NCBI GenBank assembly: GCA_021835845.1
Contig: JAKBJU010000010.1
Coordinates: forward strand, 21,217-85,216
Direction: 5' to 3'
DNA: 64,000 bases
Source of the DNA: Pseudomonadota bacterium
Lineage (GTDB): Bacteria; Pseudomonadota; Gammaproteobacteria; Burkholderiales; JABEVD01
The translations under genes and the position numbers were made by a program. The notes below the pieces were generated by a model. It searched no databases, had not been told where the DNA came from, and saw nothing but the letters and a program-made list of their open reading frames with translations. The first letter of the stretch is position 1. Each line of letters begins with the position of its first letter. Positions 25,164 to 34,805 of this stretch are shown one piece after another.

Positions 25164-26548
25164 TGTCGCTTTACTGGCACGACTACGAAACTTTCGGCAT
25201 CGATCCGGCGCGGGACAGGCCTGCGCAGTTCGCCGGAATCCGCACCGACGAAGCACTGAACATCATTGGCGAGCCGCTCGTCATCTACTGCAGGCCGTCG
25301 GACGACATGCTGCCGCAGCCTGAATCCTGTTTCGTCACGGGCATCACCCCGCAAAGGGCATTCGAGCGAGGGATCATCGAAGCCGAATTCGCAGCGAGAA
25401 TCGAAAAGGAACTCGCCCAGCCCGGAACCTGCGGGGTGGGCTACAACAGCATCCGCTTCGACGACGAGTTCACGCGCCATCTGCTCTACAGGAATTTCTT
25501 CGATCCCTATGCCCGGGAGTGGCAGAACGGCTGCTCGCGATGGGACATCATCGACATGATGCGCCTGGTTCGGGCTTTCAGGCCGGAAGGGCTGGAGTGG
25601 CCGCTGGACTTCGACGGCAGGCCGAGCTTCAGGCTCGAGGAATTGACCGCCGCCAACGGAATTGCCCATGAAGCCGCGCATGACGCCTTGTCCGACGTGA
25701 AAGCGACGATTTCGCTCGCGCATCTGGTGAAGCAGAAGCAGCCGAGGCTCTACGATTACGTTTACCGTTATCGCGACAAGAAGCGCGTTGCAGGGCTGCT
25801 TGCGCTGCGCGCTCCGCTCGTTCATGTTTCTTCCATGTATCCGTCTGAATACGGCTGCACTGCCCTCGTCCTGCCGATCGCATCGCATCCCGTCAACAAG
25901 AACGAGGTCGTGGTCTTCGACCTGAGACACGACCCGGACGATCTTTTGGAGCTCGATGCGAACGAGATCAGAAGAAGGCTGTTCACGCCCAAAGACCAGC
26001 TGGATGTGGGGCGGATTCCCATCAAGACCATTCACGTCAACAAATGCCCGATCGTCGCCACTGAAAAGCTGCTCACCACTGAAATCTCGGCGAGGCTGAA
26101 TATCGACATCGAAAAAAGCCATCGGCATGCCGCCAGGATCAGCAGGCAGGCTGAAGTCCTGGAAGAGAAGATGGCGGAAGTTTTCGGGAGCCGGGAAAGG
26201 GAAGCGCAGCGGGACCCCGATCTCGCCCTCTACAGCGGGAGCTTCTTTTCCAATGCCGACCGGGCCAAAATGGAAATCATCCGCTCGGCTTCTCCCGAAA
26301 CACTGGCAAGGCTGGACCTGGAATTCGAAGATCCCCGTCTTCCCGAGATGCTTTTCCGCTACCGGGCGAGAAATTACCCGGATACCCTCGATTCCATGGA
26401 GAAAGTGCGCTGGGAAGGCTATCGCAGAAGCCGCCTGAACGAGACTGCGGAGGCCTATTTCGGAAAAATCGAAGCCTTGATGCGGGATTCCAATAATCCA
26501 GCCATCCTGGGCGAACTCCAAGCCTGGGGAAGGCAGCTTACAGCCTGA
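25163..26548 (+). CDS. sbcB: Exodeoxyribonuclease I
   Basis: MSLYWHDYETFGIDPARDRPAQFAGIRTDEALN (DEDD motif); start overlaps upstream stop (TGATG). Confidence 0.96.
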   Translation: MSLYWHDYETFGIDPARDRPAQFAGIRTDEALNIIGEPLVIYCRPSDDMLPQPESCFVTGITPQRAFERGIIEAEFAARIEKELAQPGTCGVGYNSIRFDDEFTRHLLYRNFFDPYAREWQNGCSRWDIIDMMRLVRAFRPEGLEWPLDFDGRPSFRLEELTAANGIAHEAAHDALSDVKATISLAHLVKQKQPRLYDYVYRYRDKKRVAGLLALRAPLVHVSSMYPSEYGCTALVLPIASHPVNKNEVVVFDLRHDPDDLLELDANEIRRRLFTPKDQLDVGRIPIKTIHVNKCPIVATEKLLTTEISARLNIDIEKSHRHAARISRQAEVLEEKMAEVFGSREREAQRDPDLALYSGSFFSNADRAKMEIIRSASPETLARLDLEFEDPRLPEMLFRYRARNYPDTLDSMEKVRWEGYRRSRLNETAEAYFGKIEALMRDSNNPAILGELQAWGRQLTA

Positions 26549-29441
26549 ATACTTCCATCCCTAGATCCCCCCTGGCATCGAGGATCGCCTGGTTGGTGAT
26601 GACCGCGACGCTGGCCTTTTCTGGTACCAGGTAAGTCCTGCCCGCTTCGACGAGGTCTGCCAGGGTGACTCCCAGAACGCGCTCGCGAAAATTCTGGCGC
26701 TGCTCGGGTGTCCTGCCGAAAAGTGCGTTATGGAAAGCCTGCTTGGCTTCTCCCGCTGGGGAGCCCGGCTTGTCAATGCTGCCGATGACGCCGAGGATGG
26801 CTTCCTCGACCTGGCGCCATTCGTGCTTTTCGGAGAGCAGCCATTCTATCGACCTGTCGAAATCGGCGAGCGTCTCTTCCAGCCTCGGATCCCGGTAGGA
26901 ATAGAAGCGGAAGGCGGCGATATCCGAATCCTGTCCCGCTCCCCCGCCATACGCGCCGCCTTGCTCCCTGATGGCGCGGTGCAGGAAGCCGTTTCTCAGG
27001 AAGCCGCCGAGAACCGCGAGAGCCGGTGCATGGGGGTGTTCGCTCGGCACGGTGGGATAAGCCTTGGCGCAGAAATTGACCTGGGTGCTGGCGATCCAGA
27101 GCTGCCGGGTTTTTTCCCTTACGGCCGGGGGAGAGAAAGGCGAAAAGCTTTCCGAAGACGGCTTTTTTTTCCAGCGCGACTCCAGATCCCTCGTGAGGGC
27201 CTGCCTCCTTTCGGCTTCACCGATGACGAGAAGCTGCCTTGGCGCCTTCAGGATGGCTTCGTGGATATGCCCGAAGCGGGTCGCGATTTCTTCTATCCTG
27301 TCCGGCTCATCCAGCTGGTCGTCGAGCGCCTTGACGGACTGGATCCCCGAGAGGCCGCCCAGCCTGTGCGCGATCATGGCTGCAGGGCTCATTTTGCTCG
27401 CGGCAGCTGTCATGGCGAGAGAATGCCCGTGCCCCGTGACGCTTTGCTCCCGGCTCGCCCTTTCCTGGGCGATGATCTCCCGGATGCGCCCGGTTTCGTC
27501 GAAGCGGGCTGCATCCAGCGTCTCCTGCATCAATGACGAGAGCTTGTCGAGATTCCTGGAGAGGGCCTTGCCGGAAAGAATGAAGTAGCCCCTGACATGC
27601 TGCGCGTCATCGACCTTTCCCCGGACCGAGGTATAGGCGTGGACTCCCCCTGTGACGGCGGACTGCAATGCCTGGGTTTCGAGATAGTCCCTGCCGCCGC
27701 AGCCGAGTTCGGTCAGGCAGGAAGTGTAATAGGGAAGAAGATCCAGGGAGGCTTCGTCGAGATCGGGGAGTTCGGCCACGATCTGCTGGTAGACGAGCCC
27801 GTTCGTCCCCTGGTCGAAGAAGGTTGCCGGAAGGTCGCCGACTTTTTCCCGCGATCCGGAGGGAATGCTGATCCGGGAAGGAATGTCTTCCAATCCCACC
27901 TTGGGCAGAATTTCAGGGTCGTCCTGGCGCGCCTGACGCGCTGCGAGTTTTTCCGCGCGCTCGATTACGGCGGATTTTTCGGACGCTGACATGCCCGACT
28001 TGATCGCGGCAAGGCGCGCCTTTTCGCCAGCCGCGCGCTTCTCGCCGAGTTTTGCGTCGGGCCTCAGGGTCAGGCGAACCCTGTGTTCGTTCTCAAGCAG
28101 CAATTCCCTGACGAGATGCCTGATGAAGTCGGGGTCCCTGATTTCCGCGCGCAGTTCTTCGAGCACGGGGTCGATGTCGAGGGCGGATACCGGGTCTCCG
28201 TGGTGTATCGCCTGGGGAAGGGCGTGCAGGATCAGCTGCAGCCCGTAGGGGTGGCCGTCTCCGCTGATTTCGCGCTGGGAGAGTTCGATCTGGTGCAATG
28301 CGGCTTCGATGCTCTCGAACGGTACGCCCTTTTCGGCCACTTCTTTCAGCACGCCGATGACGAGCTGTTCGGTGGCCTCCGCATGTTCGGGTTCCGATCC
28401 TTCGAGGCCGCAGATGAAGCTGATTTCGCGATTGGAGTCTTCGAGCCCGCAAAGGGGGGACGGGGCGGCGCCCAAATCCGTGGTTTCAAGGGCATGGCGC
28501 AGCGGGGATGCGCCGTTTTCCAGCAGAACGCTGGAGAGGAGGTGCGCCTTGAGCAGGGACTTGAGGTCGGTGCTTCTGCCCAGAAGCCATCCCAGGACGA
28601 CGTGCGTTTTCCCCGTCGTCTCATCCAGCGCATAGCTTTCCTCGACAAGAACGGGTGAAAAATAGCGCTTCTCGTCTTCCACCTCGATTTTCTCATCCAG
28701 TTTTTCGAAACGGCAAAGCGCCTGTTCGTCGATGACCTTGTGGTGCTCGAATGCCGGGATGTCGCCGTAGGTCATGAAGACCGAGTTCGAAGGATGGTAG
28801 TGGGTGCGGTAAAAGCGCTTGAGTTCATCATGAGTCAGATCCGGTATCGACTCCGGATCGCCGCCGCTGTTGTAATGGTAGGTCGAGGTCGGGAAAAGAT
28901 ATTTGCACAGCGTATGCCACAGGGCATTGACGGGGGAGCTCATCGCCCCTTTCATCTCGTTGTAGACGACGCCCTTGAAGACGAGGTCGCTCGCGGGATC
29001 TCCGGGCTTCTCGAATTCGACCCTGTGTCCCTCCTGGGCGAAGTCGAGTTCGTCGAGCCGGGAGAAGAAAACCGCGTCGAGATAGACCTCCATCAGATTC
29101 CTGAAATCCTTCCTGTTCTTGCTGGCGAACGGATAGGCTGTCCAGTCGCTGGAAGTGAAGGCGTTCATGAAGGTGTTGAGCGAGCGCCTGATCATCATGA
29201 AGAAGGGATCTCGCACCGGATAGCGTTCGCTGCCGCAAAGCGCGGTATGCTCCAGGATATGTGCAACCCCAGTCGAATCGCGGGGCACGGTGCGCAGGGC
29301 GACGAAAAAGACGTTTTCCGGATTGTCCGCGGCAAGATGGAAATGCCGTGCGCCGGTTGTCTTGTGCCGGTATTCTTCCACGGCGAGGTTGAGGGAGTCG
29401 ATCTTCTCTGATCTCAGCCATTCGAAAGCGGGGTGGGTCAT
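26538..29441 (-). CDS. Insulinase/PreP-like M16C metalloprotease, 967 aa
   Basis: STGVAHILEHTALCGSERYPVRDPFFMMIRRSLNTFMNAFTSSDWTAYPF (inverted HXXEH zinc motif HILEH). Confidence 0.95.
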   Translation of the reverse strand: MTHPAFEWLRSEKIDSLNLAVEEYRHKTTGARHFHLAADNPENVFFVALRTVPRDSTGVAHILEHTALCGSERYPVRDPFFMMIRRSLNTFMNAFTSSDWTAYPFASKNRKDFRNLMEVYLDAVFFSRLDELDFAQEGHRVEFEKPGDPASDLVFKGVVYNEMKGAMSSPVNALWHTLCKYLFPTSTYHYNSGGDPESIPDLTHDELKRFYRTHYHPSNSVFMTYGDIPAFEHHKVIDEQALCRFEKLDEKIEVEDEKRYFSPVLVEESYALDETTGKTHVVLGWLLGRSTDLKSLLKAHLLSSVLLENGASPLRHALETTDLGAAPSPLCGLEDSNREISFICGLEGSEPEHAEATEQLVIGVLKEVAEKGVPFESIEAALHQIELSQREISGDGHPYGLQLILHALPQAIHHGDPVSALDIDPVLEELRAEIRDPDFIRHLVRELLLENEHRVRLTLRPDAKLGEKRAAGEKARLAAIKSGMSASEKSAVIERAEKLAARQARQDDPEILPKVGLEDIPSRISIPSGSREKVGDLPATFFDQGTNGLVYQQIVAELPDLDEASLDLLPYYTSCLTELGCGGRDYLETQALQSAVTGGVHAYTSVRGKVDDAQHVRGYFILSGKALSRNLDKLSSLMQETLDAARFDETGRIREIIAQERASREQSVTGHGHSLAMTAAASKMSPAAMIAHRLGGLSGIQSVKALDDQLDEPDRIEEIATRFGHIHEAILKAPRQLLVIGEAERRQALTRDLESRWKKKPSSESFSPFSPPAVREKTRQLWIASTQVNFCAKAYPTVPSEHPHAPALAVLGGFLRNGFLHRAIREQGGAYGGGAGQDSDIAAFRFYSYRDPRLEETLADFDRSIEWLLSEKHEWRQVEEAILGVIGSIDKPGSPAGEAKQAFHNALFGRTPEQRQNFRERVLGVTLADLVEAGRTYLVPEKASVAVITNQAILDARGDLGMEVFRL

Positions 29442-29509
29442 GAATGCATTCCTTTGGGCAATGGATTCATTTTACCGTGAGGGAGGCTTGCTGACAAAAG
29501 CTGCTGGGT

Positions 29510-29515
29510 TATAAT
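29510..29515 (+). promoter_or_regulatory. Putative -10 box TATAAT upstream of the 46-aa ORF (possible TTGCTG -35, 16-bp spacer)
   Basis: TTGCTG at 29488-29493, TATAAT at 29510-29515. Confidence 0.5.
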
Positions 29516-29544
29516 CCGTAAGAATGGATACCCACGGAGGGAAA

Positions 29545-29685
29545 ATGGTTGAAAAGGAGGAAGTTCAGAAGCAGGCGGGGCCGAATTATCTGGTCATGGG
29601 GCTGCAGGTTTTCGCCGCGATCATGGTGTTCAATATCGTTGCGGCCGTGATTTTCTATTTTTTCATCGCGCCGCACATGCACTAA
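29545..29685 (+). CDS. Small single-pass membrane protein, 46 aa (missing from ORF track)
   Basis: MVEKEEVQKQAGPNYLVMGLQVFAAIMVFNIVAAVIFYFFIAPHMH; GGAGGG RBS shortly before ATG, promoter-like TATAAT upstream, one clear TM helix. Confidence 0.65.
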   Translation: MVEKEEVQKQAGPNYLVMGLQVFAAIMVFNIVAAVIFYFFIAPHMH

Positions 29686-29730
29686 AAAAACACGCCATCT
29701 CCGCTATGGCTCGAAGCGGAGGATGGCGTG
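29684..29730 (-). terminator. Rho-independent terminator for the DUF3034 gene
   Basis: Hairpin CACGCCATCtCCGCT / AGCGGaGGATGGCGTG followed on the minus strand by a run of seven T. Confidence 0.85.
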
Positions 29731-29757
29731 GAACGGAGCAACTCAAGAAATGCTTGC

Positions 29758-30612
29758 TTAGAAGCTGACCTGTCCCTGCAGGAACATGCCGTTCTGCCTG
29801 GTTTGCCCATTGGCTACCTGAGCTATCGTGCCCAGATTGACATAGGCTGCAGTCAGGGTGAAGTTCTTGCTGGCGATGTAGGCGACATGAAAGTCGTACA
29901 TGGAGTTCTGGTTCAGGTATGTCGCTTGGGTAGTGCCTGCAACTGCATAGTTGGGCTGCCTGCGGTATTCCGCACCGAACACGACATTGGATGCCGCGAA
30001 GACTTCGGCCGACAGTTCAGGCTCGATCTTGTAGCCGGTGCTGGCACCGACGGTGCTCCCGCCGCCGAATCCGAGCAGGCCCAGAGCGTTGCCCTTGGTT
30101 GCGCGCAGTACGCCGTTCAGCAGCACGTTGGTTCCGGCCATGTTGACGATCTTGCTGGCAACGCCGTAGACATCGGTGCTGCTCGTGTTGACGCCCAGAG
30201 CGGTATTGAGGGTGTCGGCCAGGTTGCCGGTGGCATGCTTGTATACTGCGCCGAGGGCGAACTGAGGCATGGTGTCGCCCATGTCGTTGAGCTTCACCTT
30301 GATGCCGAAATTGTCGACATTGTCGGTGTTGCTGCCGGCAAGAGCGCCGGTATTGAGGACTGCAGCATTGTCATTCAGCATGTTGTGCGCATAGGACACT
30401 TCGACCCGGTTGGCGAAGCTGGTGTTGACGGCCAGGCTGTTGATATCCAATGCCTGGGTGCCGATATGCGTGATTGCCACGGTCGGTCCGGAGGACAAGA
30501 GCGCCCAGGGAACCAGGCCTCCGCCATTCTGGCCGTCGATGTTGGTGACTGCGTGAGCGCCGGTTGCGGCCAGCATGCAGGCGATTGCCCCCACTCCTGT
30601 AAGTTTCTTCAT
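29758..30612 (-). CDS. DUF3034 family putative outer membrane protein
   Basis: Signal peptide MKKLTGVGAIACMLAATGAHA, N-terminal GGGLVPWALL, beta-strand-like C-terminus ending GQVSF. Confidence 0.8.
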   Translation of the reverse strand: MKKLTGVGAIACMLAATGAHAVTNIDGQNGGGLVPWALLSSGPTVAITHIGTQALDINSLAVNTSFANRVEVSYAHNMLNDNAAVLNTGALAGSNTDNVDNFGIKVKLNDMGDTMPQFALGAVYKHATGNLADTLNTALGVNTSSTDVYGVASKIVNMAGTNVLLNGVLRATKGNALGLLGFGGGSTVGASTGYKIEPELSAEVFAASNVVFGAEYRRQPNYAVAGTTQATYLNQNSMYDFHVAYIASKNFTLTAAYVNLGTIAQVANGQTRQNGMFLQGQVSF

Positions 30613-30711
30613 AATTTCGACTCCTGATTTATTTGGTTTGAACAAGCTTTTGTCGCTCTATTTTTTGTAGCTGCGGCGAAGACAATTCTACAGGGCGGCA
30701 TTTTTTCCGAT

Positions 30712-30725
30712 TTGATCCAGATCAA
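30712..30725. promoter_or_regulatory. Consensus FNR box TTGATCCAGATCAA between divergent DUF3034 and desaturase genes
   Basis: Exact match to TTGAT-N4-ATCAA. Confidence 0.85.
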
Positions 30726-30803
30726 AAGAAATGCTCGAATTCGTGATAAGATTCGATTATCATCTCGGCTCTCCGTAACTCTAAAAGTTTTTCGAGGAAA
30801 CAC

Positions 30804-31877
30804 ATGGACCGTTCATCCTTCAGGGAATTGCGTGATGTCAAGCTGCAGACCGTGCGGCAGGCGATTTCTCCGGAATGCTACAAGCGCTCGACCTTTCGCG
30901 CGCTGTTCTGGTATGCATTCGACCTCGCGCTCTATCTTTGCGCGATAACCGGCGTTTTTCTCAGCCAGAATGCCGCATTCAAGCTTTTTTTCGGCCTTCT
31001 GGCCGGATGCACCGTCGCATTCATGTTCGTCTGGGCGCATGATGCAGCGCATGGCACCCTTTTCAAGAGCAAGCGCGTCGCCGAATTCCTGGGAACGGTC
31101 TTCATGCTGCCCTCTTTCAACATGTACCGGCTGTGGTCCTACGGGCACAACAAGGTGCATCACGGCTTCACTTCCTTCACGCCGATAGACTGGATCTGGC
31201 GCCCCCTGACGCCTGCGGAATATGCGGCGAAATCGCCTTTGCAGCGCTTCGTCTACCGCCTCGAGCGCAGCCCCTATACCTGTGCGCTGCATTATCTGCT
31301 GCGCGTCTGGTGGGCGGGGATGGTGCGCTTCAAACCCGATCCGAACTTGCGCGACAGGCACATGTTCTCGCTCTCCAAGGCGGTCACCCTGGCCTTCTTC
31401 GTTGCCTATGCCACCGTGGCCTACCAGCATGCGGGCGGGGTGCTGGGCGTGATTGCCGCGGTGATTCTGCCTTTTCTGGTGTTCAACTATTTCATCGCGC
31501 TGTTCGTGTTCCTGCACCATACCCATCCCGACATTCCCTACTTCGATCAGCGTCAGGAGTGGAGCAACACGATCGGGCAGGTCTATTGCAGCACCATCGT
31601 GCGTTGCTCGGCCCTGAGCGAAATCCTGATCCACAACATCATGATCCATATCCCGCATCATGTGGACAACAGGATTCCCTTCTACCATCTGAAGAAAGCC
31701 TATCGCGATCTCAAGCGCGAATACGGCCAGTATTTCCATGAATACCGCTTCCGCTTTTCCACGGTGGTCGGCATTTTCAAGCGCTGCCAGCTTTACGATT
31801 ATGAAAAGAAAGTCTGGTACAGCTTCCGCGAGGCTGCGGTGATGCGCATCAACCCGATGTTGAGAAAAGCCGCCTAG
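30804..31877 (+). CDS. Membrane fatty-acid desaturase/hydroxylase family protein
   Basis: Histidine boxes HDAAH, HNKVHH, HIPHH. Confidence 0.9.
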   Translation: MDRSSFRELRDVKLQTVRQAISPECYKRSTFRALFWYAFDLALYLCAITGVFLSQNAAFKLFFGLLAGCTVAFMFVWAHDAAHGTLFKSKRVAEFLGTVFMLPSFNMYRLWSYGHNKVHHGFTSFTPIDWIWRPLTPAEYAAKSPLQRFVYRLERSPYTCALHYLLRVWWAGMVRFKPDPNLRDRHMFSLSKAVTLAFFVAYATVAYQHAGGVLGVIAAVILPFLVFNYFIALFVFLHHTHPDIPYFDQRQEWSNTIGQVYCSTIVRCSALSEILIHNIMIHIPHHVDNRIPFYHLKKAYRDLKREYGQYFHEYRFRFSTVVGIFKRCQLYDYEKKVWYSFREAAVMRINPMLRKAA

Positions 31878-31891
31878 CCGATTTCGTGTGG

Positions 31892-31926
31892 CCGTCTTCC
31901 GTTCGGAGGACGGCACTGTCCTTTTT
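31892..31926 (+). terminator. Terminator-like hairpin downstream of desaturase
   Basis: GCCGTCTTCC-GTTC-GGAGGACGGC then CTTTTT; T-run offset by about 7 nt. Confidence 0.6.
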
Positions 31927-32029
31927 GCCAGCCTGCCTCCGGTGCGAAACGCTTTCTCCGGAGTAAGCAACCCTTAAGATAAGTTGCATAAGCTACTCTC
32001 CGGTATGCGTTCCAGAGGGAGACAATGCG

Positions 32030-32695
32030 ATGTCTACAGCCTTGCTGCAGTTCGAGGGTTTGCGAAGGGGCGGTCCCGTGAATGAGCCCGGGCAAGCCTA
32101 TCGCAGACGCTTTCATATCGGCTTCTCGGGCCCCGAAGCGGAAGACAGGCGGGAACTGGAGCATTTTGTCTACGATTCCTTCAGGCTGGCTTACGGCGCC
32201 CATGTGCATCATTTCATGCCTCAGTTGATGAGCCTCAGGGACGCCAGGGGGGAATTGCTTGCAGTATGCGGCTTGCGCAGCGCAGGCGCGGAAAGGCTCT
32301 TTCTCGAAGCTTATCTGGACGAGCCTGTCGACAAGATTCTGGCGGCGAAGACGGGCAGGAAAATCGGGAGAGAGGACATTGTCGAAGTCGGCAATCTCGC
32401 TGGTTTTCGCCCCGGCATGGGAAGGCACCTGATCGCGGTGCTGACCGCTCATCTTCACGAAATCGGCGTGCACTGGGTGGCCTTCACGGCCATTCCGGGG
32501 TTGCGCAATGCCTTTACCAAGCTGGGCATCGAATTGACGTCGGTTTGTCCTGCGGACAGAACGAAACTTCCCGTGGAATGCCAGGCCGGCTGGGGTTCCT
32601 ATTACGGCAAGAATCCCCACGTCATGGTCGGGAATGTGCCGGAGAATTATCCCATGCTGCTTGAAAACCTGAGGCTGCTGGAGCCGTTGCCTTGA
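32030..32695 (+). CDS. Thermostable hemolysin family protein (GNAT/autoinducer-synthase-like fold inferred)
   Basis: RRFHIGFSGPEAEDRRELEHFVYDSFRLAYGAHVHHFMPQLMSLRDARGELLAVCGLR ... EVGNLAGFRPGMGRHLI resembles the T_hemolysin family. Confidence 0.85.
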   Translation: MSTALLQFEGLRRGGPVNEPGQAYRRRFHIGFSGPEAEDRRELEHFVYDSFRLAYGAHVHHFMPQLMSLRDARGELLAVCGLRSAGAERLFLEAYLDEPVDKILAAKTGRKIGREDIVEVGNLAGFRPGMGRHLIAVLTAHLHEIGVHWVAFTAIPGLRNAFTKLGIELTSVCPADRTKLPVECQAGWGSYYGKNPHVMVGNVPENYPMLLENLRLLEPLP

Positions 32696-34137
32696 TGCTC
32701 GACGAGATTTCCCATCACGAAGGGACGGCCCTCTCCGACGGCGAACGCAGCTTCACATACCGCGAACTCATCATGGCCGTTGAGGAGATCAGCGTGCAGT
32801 TGCGCACTTCCGGAGCGAAGACCATCGGAATCGCGATGGACAATTCTCCCCTGTGGGGAGTGCTCGATCTGGCGATATTGAATGCAAGGCTGGTTTGCGT
32901 TCCCCTCCCTGGCTTTTTCAGCCCGGCCCAGCTTTCCCATGTGATCCGGGACGCAGGCATCGACACGGTTCTGACAGACAGGCCCGAGTTTTTCAGGGAA
33001 CTCCTGGGCGGCATGGGACAGCTTGTCGAGCGCAGGCATTTTTTCGGTAATTACGCAGAAATCCGCTGCATTGGCGCAAGCTCGAAAGCGCCTTCCGGCA
33101 CGGCCAAGATCACCTATACTTCCGGGACCACGGGCAATCCCAAGGGGGTTTGCCTCGACATCCTTTCGATGGAACAGGTTGCGAAATCATTGCTGGACGC
33201 GTCCTGCGCCAGCAGCGGCGACCGTTACCTGAGCGTGCTTCCGCTGTCCACGCTCCTGGAGAACATCGGCGCGCTTTACGTATCCTTGCTTGCCGGCGCC
33301 GCCTGCTATCTGCCCCCTCTGGACCAGGTCGGGCTCGGCGGGGCGGCAAAGCTTGATCCGGCGAAAATGGCGAGGGCATTCGAACGATTTCGCGCGAGCT
33401 GCGCCATCCTGACGCCCCAGCTGCTGGGAGGGCTCGTCGCACTGGAGCAGCCCTTGCCCGACTTGCGTTTCCTGGCAGTGGGAGGCGCACCGGTGTCCAT
33501 GCGGCTGCTCGAAAGAGCCGTTGAACTGGGCTTTCCTGTTTTCGAAGGCTATGGACTTTCGGAATGTGCATCCGTGGTAAGCCTCAATACGAAAGCCAGC
33601 CACAAAATCGGCAGCGTCGGCAAACCGCTCCCCCACGTCAACCTGAAATTCGCAGAAGATGGCGAGATACTGGTGAAGGGGGCGCTCATGCTCGGCTATT
33701 GCCGGGGGGATGCTGCCAATCGGAACGAATATTGGCCCACGGGAGATACCGGTTATCTGGATGGAGAAGGTTTCCTGCATCTGACGGGAAGGAAGAAAAA
33801 CATTTTCATCACTTCCTTCGGGCGCAATGTCGCTCCGGAATGGGTGGAAAGGGAATTGACGGTTCACCCCGCGATTTTGCAGGCGGCCGTTTTCGGCGAG
33901 GGAAGGCCCTGGAATGTGGCGGTGATCGTGCCCAGGGATCCTGCGCGGGTGGAAGATGCGGTCGGGCAGGCCAATGAAATCCTTCCCGATTATGCCAGGA
34001 TAGGAAAATGGCTCGTCAGCGATACGCCGTTTCTGATTGACAACGGCCAGATGACATCCAACGGGAGGCTGAGGCGCGATGCGATCTGGCCGCTTTACCG
34101 GGAAAGGATAGAGGCGCTTTACGGAGGGAAATTGTGA
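32695..34137 (+). CDS. AMP-dependent acyl synthetase/ligase (ANL superfamily)
   Basis: ITYTSGTTGNPKG, EGYGLSECASVVS, PTGDTGYLDGEGFLHLTGRKKN; ATG 32695 overlaps upstream TGA. Confidence 0.92.
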   Translation: MLDEISHHEGTALSDGERSFTYRELIMAVEEISVQLRTSGAKTIGIAMDNSPLWGVLDLAILNARLVCVPLPGFFSPAQLSHVIRDAGIDTVLTDRPEFFRELLGGMGQLVERRHFFGNYAEIRCIGASSKAPSGTAKITYTSGTTGNPKGVCLDILSMEQVAKSLLDASCASSGDRYLSVLPLSTLLENIGALYVSLLAGAACYLPPLDQVGLGGAAKLDPAKMARAFERFRASCAILTPQLLGGLVALEQPLPDLRFLAVGGAPVSMRLLERAVELGFPVFEGYGLSECASVVSLNTKASHKIGSVGKPLPHVNLKFAEDGEILVKGALMLGYCRGDAANRNEYWPTGDTGYLDGEGFLHLTGRKKNIFITSFGRNVAPEWVERELTVHPAILQAAVFGEGRPWNVAVIVPRDPARVEDAVGQANEILPDYARIGKWLVSDTPFLIDNGQMTSNGRLRRDAIWPLYRERIEALYGGKL

Positions 34138-34805
34138 AGTTCCATGAAGAACTGCTGGCCAGAACGGCCGGAGAGCGCGATGAGCTCCTGAGCCTGCCGA
34201 TCATCAAGGCGGGAGCGGCGGGACAAATCTCGCTGGAAACCTATGTCGCTTTTCTTGCGGAGGCCTATCATCACGTCAAACACACCCTGCCGCTCCTGAT
34301 GGCTTGCGGCGCCAGGATCCCGGAGCGGCTCGAATGGCTGAGAACAGGAATGGCGCAGTATGTCGGAGAGGAGATTGGGCACCACGAGTGGATTTTGAAC
34401 GACATTGCGGCATGCGGCAAGAATCCGGATGCTGTCAGATGCGGGATTCCGAGCGCCGAGACTGAACTCATGGTGGCCTATGCCTATGATACGATAGCGC
34501 GGGGAAACCCGGTCGGCTTTCTCGGCATGGTGCTGGTGCTGGAAGGAACCAGCGTGCAGATCGCGTCCCAGGCGGCGCGCGCGATCAGGGAAAACCTGAA
34601 ACTGCCGGATGCCGCGCTCAGCTACCTGAGCTCCCACGGCGCGCTCGACGTTGGGCACACTGCTTTTTACGAAAGCCTGGTGAACAGGCTGAGCGAGCCT
34701 TCCGACAGGGAAGCCGTGGTGCATTGCGCCAGGATGTTCTACAGGCTTTATGCCGATATTTTCAGGAAGTTGCAGGATGGGAGGGGCGATGGAATTGCAG
34801 GGTAG
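34134..34805 (+). CDS. TenA/heme-oxygenase-like iron-containing redox enzyme (putative HDO diiron oxidase)
   Basis: GTG start overlapping upstream TGA (GTGA); ligand-like motifs AEAYHHVKH, GEEIGHHEW, LVLEGTSVQ, SSHGALDVGHTAF. Confidence 0.82.
   Translation: MKFHEELLARTAGERDELLSLPIIKAGAAGQISLETYVAFLAEAYHHVKHTLPLLMACGARIPERLEWLRTGMAQYVGEEIGHHEWILNDIAACGKNPDAVRCGIPSAETELMVAYAYDTIARGNPVGFLGMVLVLEGTSVQIASQAARAIRENLKLPDAALSYLSSHGALDVGHTAFYESLVNRLSEPSDREAVVHCARMFYRLYADIFRKLQDGRGDGIAG

Noticed and set aside
25079-26521. 480-aa minus-strand ORF
   Set aside because: Antisense to sbcB, which has clear exonuclease motifs.
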